Assembly: GCF_003991205.1 (NCBI RefSeq)
Contig: NZ_RXOZ01000011.1
Coordinates: 1 to 64,000 of the forward strand
Length of the DNA stretch: 64,000 nt
Direction of reading: 5' to 3'
From: Georgenia sp. SYP-B2076
GTDB taxonomy: Bacteria; Actinomycetota; Actinomycetes; Actinomycetales; Actinomycetaceae
Made by a program: the position numbers and the translations under genes. Below, piece by piece: positions 57,473 through 64,000 of the stretch. Positions within the stretch are counted from its first letter, which is position 1. Every line of letters starts with the position of its first letter. The notes beneath the pieces are model-generated. The model ran no database searches, was not told the origin of the DNA, and worked only from the letters and a program-made list of their open reading frames with translations.

Positions 57473-57864
57473 TCAATCGGCCGGCAGCGGCCAGCCGTCC
57501 AGCGCGTGGCCGGGATGTTCGCGCAGGAACCGCCGCCGGACTTCGACGTATCAGGTCGGCGTGCGCCCGGTGTCTCGCACCTCAGCAATGGCGGGCCGGC
57601 CCCAAACCTGCTCTACCGTCACCGGCCCGTCACACAGCTCGGCCGCGGGCATCGGCAGGAACGGCGCCAGCCCCACGGCTTGAAGTGCACGCCGACGGAC
57701 AGGGGCCGGAGTGGGTGGCTGAACTCCAACGCGCGGGTGGGCATGGTGACCACGCAGCCGTCGGCGTACTTGGCCGTCTCGATGTCGGTGCCGGCGCGGA
57801 TGCGGAACGGCGCCCCGAGGTTGACGATGAGCAGCGCCGACGGCATCGGCGGCAGCGTCAGCCG
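57473..57864 (-). pseudogene. AraC-family regulator remnant (DUF6597-type), three lesions
   Basis: Read on the minus strand, LTLPPMPSALLIVNLGAPF through VGVHFKPWG lies in one frame down to about 57670. Homology then continues in another frame as GLAPFLPMPAAELCD and VTVEQVWGRPAIAEVRD, explained by loss of one G in TGGGGGCTGG. The sequence then jumps to TGRTPT, the start of the AraC C-terminal signature, skipping the ~170 residues of the DNA-binding domain. A TGA stands where Gln or Arg is expected, before YVEVRRRFLREHPGHAL and the natural C-terminus at 57473. The N-terminus is also missing. It is non-functional. Confidence 0.8.
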
Positions 57865-57899
57865 GCATTGTGAAGAGCCTGATAAGACAGGCTGAGCCG

Positions 57900-58256
57900 T
57901 CAGGCCCCGGCGTCCTTTCGCGACGCCCGCGCTAGCCGTTCGACGAGGTCGTCCGGGATCGGTTTGCGCGGCGAGAAGGTGATGCCGGTCTTGGTCGCCT
58001 TTAGGCCGGCGGCCGCGATTTCTTCGGCGTGCTCGGAGATGGCGCCTGGAAGGAGATACAGCCCGCACTGTTTGCTGAACGCCGCATAGCCCGCGACGAC
58101 CGAGCCGCCGATCCTGAACCCCGGCATGTTGTAAGCAACGATCTCCTCCGCTTCCGGCAGGGCGCGGGCCAGTATGGCGCGCAACCGTTTCAGCGAGGGC
58201 TGGAAGGGCTCGGGCGCCGCGGCAATGTAGGTGTCGTGGTCAGCTATCGCCGTCAT
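57900..58256 (-). CDS. DUF1801 / YdhG-like protein
   Basis: The 118-residue protein has YIAAAPEPFQPSLKRLRAILARALPEAEEIVAYNMPGFRIGG, read as helix-helix-strand, then QCGLYLLPGA and a C-terminal TKTGITFSPRKPIPDDLVERLARAS. This is the DUF1801/'iron chaperone YdhG' fold, related to frataxin-like shapes; its cellular role is unsettled. Codon choice is a little less GC-extreme than in the core region, and the protein resembles versions common in proteobacteria, so acquisition by transfer is possible. Confidence 0.85.
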   Translation of the reverse strand: MTAIADHDTYIAAAPEPFQPSLKRLRAILARALPEAEEIVAYNMPGFRIGGSVVAGYAAFSKQCGLYLLPGAISEHAEEIAAAGLKATKTGITFSPRKPIPDDLVERLARASRKDAGA

Positions 58257-58261
58257 GGCCG

Positions 58262-58698
58262 CGTCTCCCTTCTGATTGTTTTCAAGGTTTTCGTTCCATC
58301 CTGCCGAATATCGGCTTACATTGTCCGGGCGGTGCCCGCATCGCGGAGCCAGTGTCTCCCACCGTGTGCATGTCCGAGACCTAGTCTAGGGCGCGGCGCG
58401 TACCTCGCTGAGATCCACCAAGAGCAGCAGATGATGGCCAGCCAGAGCGAGTTTCGCTCGTAAAGGGGCTAGTGCACCTCATAGGTCGTGGCGAAGTGGG
58501 CAACAAAGCATTCCGCGCATTTCTCGCTAGGGGCAATGGATGACTTCTCGGAAGAACCATGACAACCAATCTGCAGCTGCGCAAGGAGATGCGGGCCGCT
58601 TGTGCGGTCAAGTGACTTGCGCGTCCAACGCGAGCCTGCCTTCGTCGGTAAGTTGGCAATGACGGGAGTTCGTGAGCAGGAGTTGGCTGAGTAGCCTC
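58262..58698. other. Intergenic stretch, no gene recognised
   Basis: About 440 bp between the DUF1801 gene and the GrpB-like gene. Base composition is clearly less GC-rich than the first 56 kb (runs such as TTCTGATTGTTTTCAAGG). Only very short reading frames occur. A small perfect stem, GAGCGA-GTT-TCGCTC, lies at 58445-58459. No RNA gene, insertion-sequence end or promoter can be supported. Confidence 0.6.
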
Positions 58699-59283
58699 AT
58701 GCCGGTGGGCGAACCTCGTAGGATCCGCGTTCGACGTCGGGACGACGTGACCGCAACTGAACTCGTTGGCGGCGTGGAGAAGCGCGAGCTGTTCCTTGCC
58801 GCATACGACCCAGCGTGGGCGAGCCAGTACGCCGTGCATGAGGCTCATGTGCGAGCTGCGGTGGGGAGCATCGCGGTCGCGGTCGAGCACATCGGATCCA
58901 CGTCGGTCCCTGGTCTCGCCGCCAAGCCGATCATCGACATCTTGGTCACGGTGGCCGACATCACCGCGGAAGAGGATTACCTCGAACCGTTGGTCGCATC
59001 GGGCTATGTGATGCGCGTTCGCGAGCCGGGTCATCGAATGGTTCGTACCGAGCAGCGCGATGTGCACATTCACATCCTCGAGCTCGGCGACCCCGCAGCT
59101 GGTGACTATCTCCTTCTGCGGGACCACCTGCGGATCGACCAGGCGGACCGCCAGCTCTACGAGGCCACCAAGCGCGATCTGACGAAACGTGATTGGCCCG
59201 ACATGAACGCATACGCCGATGCGAAGTCTGCGGTCATCGAGGAGATAAAGGGACGCGCCCGTTCTCGACTCGCCACGAGCTAG
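58699..59283 (+). CDS. GrpB-family nucleotidyltransferase-like protein
   Basis: The 194-residue protein contains FLAAYDPAWASQYAVHEAHV, VEHIGSTSVPGLAAKPIIDILV and HIHILELGDP, the GrpB signature set of the polymerase-beta-like nucleotidyltransferase fold (GS...D-x-D-like). Members are often dephospho-CoA-kinase fusion partners or stand-alone proteins of unknown role. A GTG at 58672 could extend it by nine residues. It is in a lower-GC, loosely packed region. Confidence 0.83.
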   Translation: MPVGEPRRIRVRRRDDVTATELVGGVEKRELFLAAYDPAWASQYAVHEAHVRAAVGSIAVAVEHIGSTSVPGLAAKPIIDILVTVADITAEEDYLEPLVASGYVMRVREPGHRMVRTEQRDVHIHILELGDPAAGDYLLLRDHLRIDQADRQLYEATKRDLTKRDWPDMNAYADAKSAVIEEIKGRARSRLATS

Positions 59284-59736
59284 TTCGCTCGGGCTTCAGG
59301 ACGCTCATCGGCTTGGCCGCTGACGGCGAACCGCAGCGGATCCTTGTCGACGTGTTCGAGGACCGCTGAACGAATCGCTGAGCGACGTCAGCGGACGCCG
59401 CGTTGTGATCCACTCGCCGAGTTCGTCAAGGATGCTGCCGGCTTCGGCAGTGAAGTTGATCCGGCCGGTCATAAACGGGCGGCCCGCTTCTCTTCGAAGC
59501 GAGCCCGGACATCCCGGCCGGAACTGCTCGGGACGGATTGGCCTGGAGTGCGTCGTACGCGGCAGCAGCGACGGTGCGTAGCCACGACTAGGACCCCAGG
59601 TCGAAGGGCTCATCCGGGTGACGATTCGGGCACCCTAGAGCCACGTGCTTGCGCACGTCGGGAGGCAGGGACACGCCGATTATCGGCCGGAGACTGCGTG
59701 CCTGCATAGCACTGACGATGCTGTTAAAGTGACTGC
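59284..59736. other. Intergenic stretch, at most gene debris
   Basis: About 450 bp before the VapBC module. A minus-strand frame near 59.31-59.61 kb reads MTGRINFTAEAGSILDELGE but matches no family I know and lacks a good ribosome-binding site. The stretch is interrupted by stops in all other frames and may be decayed sequence. No inverted repeats long enough to suggest an insertion sequence were seen. Confidence 0.5.
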
Positions 59737-59973
59737 ATGGGTGTCGCTATCACGGTGCGGGACGTGCCGGACAAGGTGAGAGACGAGCTGGCCGCGCGTG
59801 CTGCCCGCGCCGGGATGTCCCTGCAGGCGTACCTGCGTAGCATGCTCATCCAGAGCGCCAGTCGGCCCGCCGTCGACGACCTCATCGCTCGTGCTCGCTC
59901 CCGCGTCGAGGCCACCGGCGTCCGGGTCGACGCCGAATCGATCATCGCCGCTCGCGACGCCGACCGGCGATGA
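59737..59973 (+). CDS. FitA/VapB-type ribbon-helix-helix antitoxin
   Basis: The 78-residue protein has ITVRDVPDKVRDELAARAARAG and SLQAYLRSMLIQSA, the ribbon-helix-helix DNA-binding pattern of FitA/VapB antitoxins. A C-terminal helix region (VDDLIARARSRVEATG) would wrap the toxin. It should dimerise, bind its own promoter and neutralise the PIN toxin encoded downstream. Its stop overlaps the toxin start (ATGA). An AT-rich GTTAAAGT just before the ATG could be part of the promoter. Confidence 0.88.
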   Translation: MGVAITVRDVPDKVRDELAARAARAGMSLQAYLRSMLIQSASRPAVDDLIARARSRVEATGVRVDAESIIAARDADRR

Positions 59974-60368
59974 GGCAACGCGTCGTTTGCGACGCCTCCG
60001 CGGTGGTCGCGGTCCTGCTGGACGCAGGTCAAGATGGACGGTGGGCCACCGACGCCCTTACTGGCGCGGACCTTGCCGCTCCCACTGTGCTCCCGTTCGA
60101 AGCGGCCAACATCATCCGCCGTCACGAGCTCGCCGGGCTCATCACCGCTGACCAGGCTGCTCAGGCGCATTCCGATCTTCTGGACCTGGCCATCGAGCAG
60201 TGGCCGTACGAACTCCTGGCGCCCAGAGCTTGGCAGCTTCGTCAGAACCTGACCGCCTACGACGCCAGCTACGTCGCCCTTGCCGAACTTCTTAGCACCG
60301 CGATCGTCACCCTTGACAGCCGCATCAGCCGCGTACCCGGCCTGCGCTGCACAGTCGCTACACCGTAA
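59970..60368 (+). CDS. vapC: VapC-type PIN-domain toxin
   Basis: The 132-residue PIN ribonuclease has the acidic residues of the family in order: VCDASAVVAVLLD (Asp), LPFEAANIIRRHE (Glu), LTAYDASYVALAE (Asp) and IVTLDSRIS (Asp). VapC toxins cleave tRNA or rRNA and are held in check by the cognate antitoxin; the partner gene overlaps upstream. It lies in the loosely packed, variable part of the window, as is typical for such modules. Confidence 0.92.
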   Translation: MRQRVVCDASAVVAVLLDAGQDGRWATDALTGADLAAPTVLPFEAANIIRRHELAGLITADQAAQAHSDLLDLAIEQWPYELLAPRAWQLRQNLTAYDASYVALAELLSTAIVTLDSRISRVPGLRCTVATP

Positions 60369-60433
60369 GACGATCCCCTAACGGCCACGAGATCCTTGGG
60401 TGCCCCGAGCCCGCGCCGTCCAAGGTCGGGTAT

Positions 60434-60997
60434 TCAGCGCCTGGTCTCGTACCTGGTCAGGAGTACGCCGTCGGGGAACGTCCGGGTCTCCACCAGGTTC
60501 AGGTTCACCCAGTTGTCCAGGGCGGTGAAGAACGGCGTGCCGCCGCCCACCAGGACCGGGTGGGTGACGATCGCGTACTCGTCGATCAGGCCGGCCCGCA
60601 TGGCCGCCGCGGCGAGGGTGGCGCCGCCGACGTCCATGGGACCGCCGTCCTCAGTCTTGAGCCGGGTGATCTCGGTGACAGCGTCGCCGGTGACCAGGCG
60701 GGCGTTCCAGTCGACCGCGCTGGTCGTCGAGGAGAACACCACCTTCGGCATGTCCCGCCAGCGGCGGGCGAACTCGATCTGCGCCGGTGTGGCGCCAGGC
60801 TGCTGGTCGGCGGTCGGCCAGTGGGAGCTCATCGTCTCCCACAGCTTGCGCCCGTACAGCGCCAGGCCCGTCGCCCCCACCCGGTCGGACCACCACTGGA
60901 ACAGCTCGTCGCTCGGCACGCTCCAGCCGAGGTCGTCGCCGGGCGCGGCGATGTAGCCGTCCAGGCTCACGTTCATGCCAAACGCCAGTTTCCGCAT
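60434..60997 (-). CDS. Dihydrofolate reductase family (RibD C-terminal-like) protein
   Basis: The 187-residue protein starts MRKLAFGMNVSLDGYIAAPGDDLG and has LALYGRKLWETM, PKVVFSSTTSAVDWNARLV, MDVGGATLAAAAMRAGLIDEYAIVTHPVLVGGGTPFF and a C-terminal TFPDGVLLTRYE. It belongs to the same broad family as the genes near 2.6 and 57 kb but is not a close copy of either. GGGAGG precedes ATG 60997. It is probably an NADPH-dependent reductase; the substrate is unknown. Confidence 0.86.
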   Translation of the reverse strand: MRKLAFGMNVSLDGYIAAPGDDLGWSVPSDELFQWWSDRVGATGLALYGRKLWETMSSHWPTADQQPGATPAQIEFARRWRDMPKVVFSSTTSAVDWNARLVTGDAVTEITRLKTEDGGPMDVGGATLAAAAMRAGLIDEYAIVTHPVLVGGGTPFFTALDNWVNLNLVETRTFPDGVLLTRYETRR

Positions 60998-61416
60998 GGC
61001 GTCAGCCTCCCGTGAGTCGGTATTCGCCGTACAGACCAACGCGGCGCGGAAAATTCATCGAGCGCGGTCCCTCAACTCCTCGCTGTACTTCCGCAGTGCC
61101 GCCATGACTCTGATCCTTCCGTGGAACGAGAGCCTCCACCCCCCGGATCATCGACGACTGGGGGCAAAGAGCCATACCGGAACCGACAGGCCAGCACCTC
61201 CCGATCCACACGACCCCGAGGGCTGCGAAGAAGGTAACGTGCCCATCCGGACACTTCCGCCGCAAAGAGGCGCGGGGCGGACGTTTGACAGGACAGGCCT
61301 GTCAGCTGCCGGTACGGGTGGCACCTGCCAGATGCGGTTGTTCGAGGGGCGGGACCGCGAAGGCGGTCGGTGCGTGAGCGACAGCGATCCAGGAATGAGG
61401 ACCGAGGAACGTGTGG
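60998..61416. other. Intergenic stretch with a palindrome over a -35-like box
   Basis: About 420 bp without a supportable gene. TTGACA at 61285-61290 is followed directly by the perfect palindrome GACAGGCCTGTC (61292-61303). This could be a regulated promoter for the downstream hypothetical gene, although no convincing -10 hexamer occurs at the right distance. The rest shows nothing recognisable. Confidence 0.45.
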
Positions 61417-61884
61417 ATGAGTGACGGACGCAAGCTGACCGGCTGCTATGGCACCTGGCGCGGCCGCGACGTGGAACTGAAGAGTCGGACGCCGCTGAAC
61501 GGCGAGCACCGCTTGATAAAGGACGGAGGTGAGAGGCCCGGACCGAATTGGCGGGAAGTGTTCTACCCCAACCGGTTCGCCCGCACTCCCTACCACTACT
61601 GGCTCGACGTGCCCGAGGCGGAGGTCTCCGAGGCACACTGCATCGTCGCGACCGGCTACGTGCCGATGACCAACGACCGCGATTATGACTTCCAGGTCCA
61701 TGTGCGGATCATCGCCCAAGACGGAGCGGGCCGGCTGGCCGTCGAAACCGAGACTAATGAGCCCCGGATCTATTGGGGTCCGCTGGCGCGTGAGTTTGGT
61801 TTTGAGGAATACGAACGCTCCTTCATGTTCGGCTGGGTCCCTGGCGACAGGGTCACCGACATCCGGATGGAACGCCAGCACTAG
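61417..61884 (+). CDS. Hypothetical protein
   Basis: The 155-residue, mildly acidic soluble protein has many aromatic residues (CYGTWRGRD, FARTPYHYWLDVPE, ATGYVPMTNDRDYDFQVHVRI, PRIYWGPLAREFGFEEYERSFMFGWVPGD). The alternating pattern suggests a small beta-rich fold. I do not recognise the family. ATG 61417 has GAGG nine bases upstream; GTG 61411 is possible. Gene-like codon use and the absence of antisense alternatives support a real gene. It stands alone between a DHFR-like gene and a scarred region. Confidence 0.55.
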   Translation: MSDGRKLTGCYGTWRGRDVELKSRTPLNGEHRLIKDGGERPGPNWREVFYPNRFARTPYHYWLDVPEAEVSEAHCIVATGYVPMTNDRDYDFQVHVRIIAQDGAGRLAVETETNEPRIYWGPLAREFGFEEYERSFMFGWVPGDRVTDIRMERQH

Positions 61885-62224
61885 ATGTACTGCCCCGGCT
61901 GGTGGTGCTCGTTAGACGATGCGTGCCCACCCGCGTGGGGAGAGAGAGGGCGACGGCCCAACGGCAGAGCCTGCGGTGAGACGTCTCGTGGACTGCCGGC
62001 GAGCCGTTGCCGCGCAACGAAGTCGTGCCGTTCGTTGTGCGCTCCCTCTGGTTTCTTGCCCGAAGCCCACGACACGCCAGCCGAGGACTCCGCCGGGCGC
62101 CGTCCGACCACCAGGAGTGCACTGGTCTCATGACTGACATCGTCGACAACTTGTTCGTGATCACGCCCGAGGGTGCAGCAGGGACTGAAGCGCGTGCGCG
62201 CATTCAGCTCAGGGGAGCTCGTTC
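61885..62224. other. Non-coding or decayed stretch upstream of transposase debris
   Basis: About 340 bp with short frames in several phases but no recognisable protein. It leads into the DUF427/IS481 chimera and may be part of the same scar. No terminal inverted repeats of an insertion sequence could be identified. Confidence 0.45.
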
Positions 62225-62482
62225 GTGTGCTCCCGGGCACAGCTGCTGGTGTGGGAGGCCCCGTACGTTCCCGAATACTTCTTCCCCGAGGCGGACCTGG
62301 AAGTGGACCTGCGGCCGGCCGGCGAGGGACCGCGGTACGACTACCTCCACCACGCCCAGGGCGACCACTCGCGCATGGTCTACTCCGAGATCCTCACCGA
62401 CGAGACCAAGGAGACCGCGGCGGCGTTCACGACCCGCGCCCTGGACCACTTCGCCGCCCGCGGCATCAGGGTCGAGCGGGTC
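62225..62482 (+). pseudogene. Chimeric scar: DUF427 fragment joined to IS481-family transposase fragment
   Basis: One open frame holds two unrelated pieces. 62225-~62330 encodes SRAQLLVWEAPYVPEYFFPEAD, typical of the middle of a DUF427 domain. From ~62333 it becomes YDYLHHAQGDHSRMVYSEIL, then TDETKETAAAFTTRALDHF and RGIRVERV, a central piece of the DDE catalytic domain of an IS481-type transposase (DHSR motif). Homology stops at 62482, eight bases before the IclR gene's stop codon. Neither part is complete, so both are remnants, probably from insertion followed by deletion. Confidence 0.75.
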
Positions 62483-62489
62483 AGTACAG

Positions 62490-63299
62490 CTAGTCGACGC
62501 CTTCGGTCGTCGTCGGCGTGATGTCCGCGAGGTTCGCCTGGATGTCGTCCCGTGCGGCCCGGAGCTCGGTAAGGACGTCGTCCTGGACGAGTTCCGCGTA
62601 CCGCACGGACGGGGCGGCGATCGCGAGGGCTGCGATCACCCGGCCTGCCGGGTTGTGGATCGCCACCGCGACCGCGGCTACGCCGGACTCTGTCTCGCCG
62701 TTCGACACCGCATACCCTTGCTGGCGGTAGACGCGGAGCTGAGAGATCAGCCGGTCCAGCTGACGATCGCTCAGTCCGTCACCCTGGGCCTGGACCATGG
62801 GGCTCTGGTACATGGTCCTTACCCTGTCCTCCGGGATATGAGCGAGAAGTACCCGTCCGCCGGCCGCCGTTGCTGCCGGCACGACGGCCCCTGGGCGGGC
62901 GACGATCCGAAGCATCTTGTCGCCCTCGAAGCTGTCGAGGAACCGCAGCTTGGTGCCGACGCGGATCTGAAGGTTGACCGTCTCGCCGGTGAGTTGTGAT
63001 AGCTCCTCGAGGGGAGTGGCTGCCGCGGTGCGCAGCAACTCTGTCCCCGGCATCCTGACCGGCACTGCTCCCACAGTGGGACCGGGCACGTAAACCCGCC
63101 TGTCGTCCTGCACCGCGAGGCCGTGGAAGACGAGCATCGACATCAGCCGGTGCACTGTCGACTCAGCAACCCCGAGCTCGATCGCCGCAGTCTTCAGTCG
63201 AACCTCGCCGCGGTCCCTCAGCATGTGCACCAGTCGTATGGCGTTGTCGACCGAGGCGATTGCGTACGCGGGGCGCTTGGGCGCCGGCAACTTCTGCAT
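62490..63299 (-). CDS. IclR-family transcriptional regulator
   Basis: The 269-residue protein has an N-terminal winged helix (SVDNAIRLVHMLRDRGEVRLKTAAIELGVAESTVHRLMSMLVFHGL, spanning helices 1-3 and wing) and the IclR effector domain (ETVNLQIRVGTKLRFLDSFEGDKMLRI, GYAVSNGETESGVAAVAVAIHNPAGRVIAALAIAAPSVR, read in two blocks). Such proteins bind aromatic or short-chain acids and control divergent catabolic genes. It is divergent from the aldehyde dehydrogenase gene (91 bp between starts), a likely target. Confidence 0.92.
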   Translation of the reverse strand: MQKLPAPKRPAYAIASVDNAIRLVHMLRDRGEVRLKTAAIELGVAESTVHRLMSMLVFHGLAVQDDRRVYVPGPTVGAVPVRMPGTELLRTAAATPLEELSQLTGETVNLQIRVGTKLRFLDSFEGDKMLRIVARPGAVVPAATAAGGRVLLAHIPEDRVRTMYQSPMVQAQGDGLSDRQLDRLISQLRVYRQQGYAVSNGETESGVAAVAVAIHNPAGRVIAALAIAAPSVRYAELVQDDVLTELRAARDDIQANLADITPTTTEGVD

Positions 63300-63324
63300 G
63301 GCACAAGAGTATTGCCCGCCGACG

Positions 63325-63350
63325 TACCGCCCTCGAATATGAGAGCGCTA
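63325..63350. promoter_or_regulatory. Divergent promoter/operator region of iclR-like and aldehyde dehydrogenase genes
   Basis: The only AT-rich patch between the two divergent genes is CTCGAATATGAGAG (63332-63345), which contains a short dyad CTC...GAG. Read on the minus strand it offers CATATT as a -10 for the IclR gene. Its position fits shared control by the IclR protein. The evidence is positional and weak. Confidence 0.35.
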
Positions 63351-63390
63351 CCGACGGAAGACTGAGCCCCGCAGGCGGAGGAACGATCCA

Positions 63391-64000
63391 GTGAACGAGC
63401 GCGTACGACGCGAAGACGAGCTAGTGGCGGTACGAGAGCGGGACTGGACGTTCCTCATCGGCGGCGCCTTGCGCAGTGCAGAAGATGGCCGGACGTTCCC
63501 TGTGATCGATCCGTATACCGTCGGCCTGCTCGCCGACGTCCCTGACGCCTCGCCCTCCGACGCCGATGCAGCGGTCGATGCGGCGCGTGCGGCACTGCCT
63601 GCCTGGCGGAAGGTGCCGGTGCTCGAGCGTGCCAAGCACCTCTATCGGCTCGCCGACATCGTCGAGGCCAACGCTGAGGAGCTCGCCTTCCTCGAGATGG
63701 TCGACACGGGGTCACCGATCTCGAACGCTCGGGCGGACGTGACGCTCGCGGTCCAGCAGATCCGCATGTACGCCAACCTCGCGCTGGAACTTAAGGGCCA
63801 GACGATCCCAGCGAGCAGCGGTCTGCATTACTCCATCCGGCAGCCAGAGGGCGTGGTCGTCAAGATCAGCGCGTTCAACCACCCGCTGATGTTCGGCTGC
63901 CGCTTCGCTGCCCCCGTCCTCGCGGGCAACACGGTCGTCGTCAAGCCGTCAGAGCTGGCACCGCTGTCGATGCTGCGCCTCGGTGAGCTCATCGTGGACG
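63391..64000 (+). CDS. Aldehyde dehydrogenase, N-terminal part (runs off the window)
   Basis: GTG at 63391, nine bases after GGAGGA, opens a frame that stays open to the window end (203 codons). It reads DWTFLIGGALRSAEDGRTFPVIDPYT, the usual N-terminus of NAD(P)-dependent aldehyde dehydrogenases, followed by DADAAVDAARAALPAWRKVPVLERA, YYSIRQPEGVV-like HYSIRQPEGVVVKISAFNHP with the conserved Asn, and VVVKPSELAPLS with the cofactor-binding Lys. The catalytic Cys and Glu lie beyond the window. Divergent from an IclR regulator, it probably belongs to an aldehyde or aromatic catabolic operon. Confidence 0.9.
   Translation, partial: MNERVRREDELVAVRERDWTFLIGGALRSAEDGRTFPVIDPYTVGLLADVPDASPSDADAAVDAARAALPAWRKVPVLERAKHLYRLADIVEANAEELAFLEMVDTGSPISNARADVTLAVQQIRMYANLALELKGQTIPASSGLHYSIRQPEGVVVKISAFNHPLMFGCRFAAPVLAGNTVVVKPSELAPLSMLRLGELIVD

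Noticed and set aside
58560-58617. Eighteen-codon plus-strand frame beginning MTTNLQLRKEMR
   Set aside because: It is too short, lacks a ribosome-binding site and has no context suggesting a leader peptide.
61002-61265. Short minus-strand frame in the gap at 61 kb
   Set aside because: No ribosome-binding site, no recognisable family, and a composition typical of random open frames.

Overview
The window is about 64 kb of chromosome from a very high-GC Gram-positive actinobacterium. GC-rich codons, frequent GTG starts, many 1-4 nt gene overlaps, and actinobacterial families (DUF3105, ECF/ZAS pairs, LLM flavin oxidoreductases, an F420-reductase-like protein) point to the order Micrococcales. 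A Cellulomonas/Georgenia-like genus is my inference and has not been tested. It opens on the end of a ribosomal RNA operon (3' end of 23S, 5S, strong terminator) and ends inside an aldehyde dehydrogenase gene.

Layout. 0.5-2.3 kb: ECF sigma factor with its zinc-binding anti-sigma factor, divergent from an exported His-Gly-rich helical protein. 2.5-9.8 kb: mostly single genes (RibD-like reductase, PHP phosphoesterase, LssY_C membrane protein, TMEM175-type channel, DeoR regulator, SRPBCC, ASCH, SDR). 9.9-13.2 kb: three-gene ABC-2 exporter. 13.3-18.9 kb: a tightly overlapping catabolic operon (lipoprotein binding protein, single-domain ATPase, permease, phosphotriesterase-like hydrolase, glutamine-amidotransferase-like protein, nucleoside hydrolase) behind a CRP/GlxR-like box. 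19-26 kb: amidohydrolase, epimerase-like protein, a DUF932 gene, MBL hydrolase, PPOX oxidase, LLM oxidoreductase. 25.4-28.5 kb: DUF3105, DUF305 and a membrane-anchored sulfite-oxidase-fold molybdoenzyme. 28.5-36.5 kb: FMN glutamate-synthase-like protein, DrrAB-type exporter, DUF1326/DUF2182 cysteine-rich pair, isopentenyl-diphosphate isomerase, secreted GH3 glycosidase. 38.9-44 kb: MarR-regulated flavin/F420 redox cluster containing an LLM-BBE fusion enzyme. 44-48 kb: acetate-type symporter with its DUF485 partner, ribokinase and aldose epimerase. 48.5-56.5 kb: small regulators and unknowns, an ECF42-like sigma factor, dihydrolipoamide dehydrogenase.

From about 56.6 kb the character changes: spacing is looser, GC is lower in places, and there are broken genes (a triply damaged AraC regulator; a DUF427 piece joined to an IS481 transposase piece), a VapBC module, and GrpB and DUF1801 genes. 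This looks like an accessory or decaying segment. It ends at a divergent IclR regulator/aldehyde dehydrogenase pair.

The most distinctive pattern is a set of short tandem repeats (11-30 bp units, 2-6 copies) at gene ends. Several duplicate the last codons and stop codon of a gene; others stay in frame and lengthen the N- or C-termini of proteins. I see no CRISPR array, intact insertion sequence, prophage or tRNA gene.
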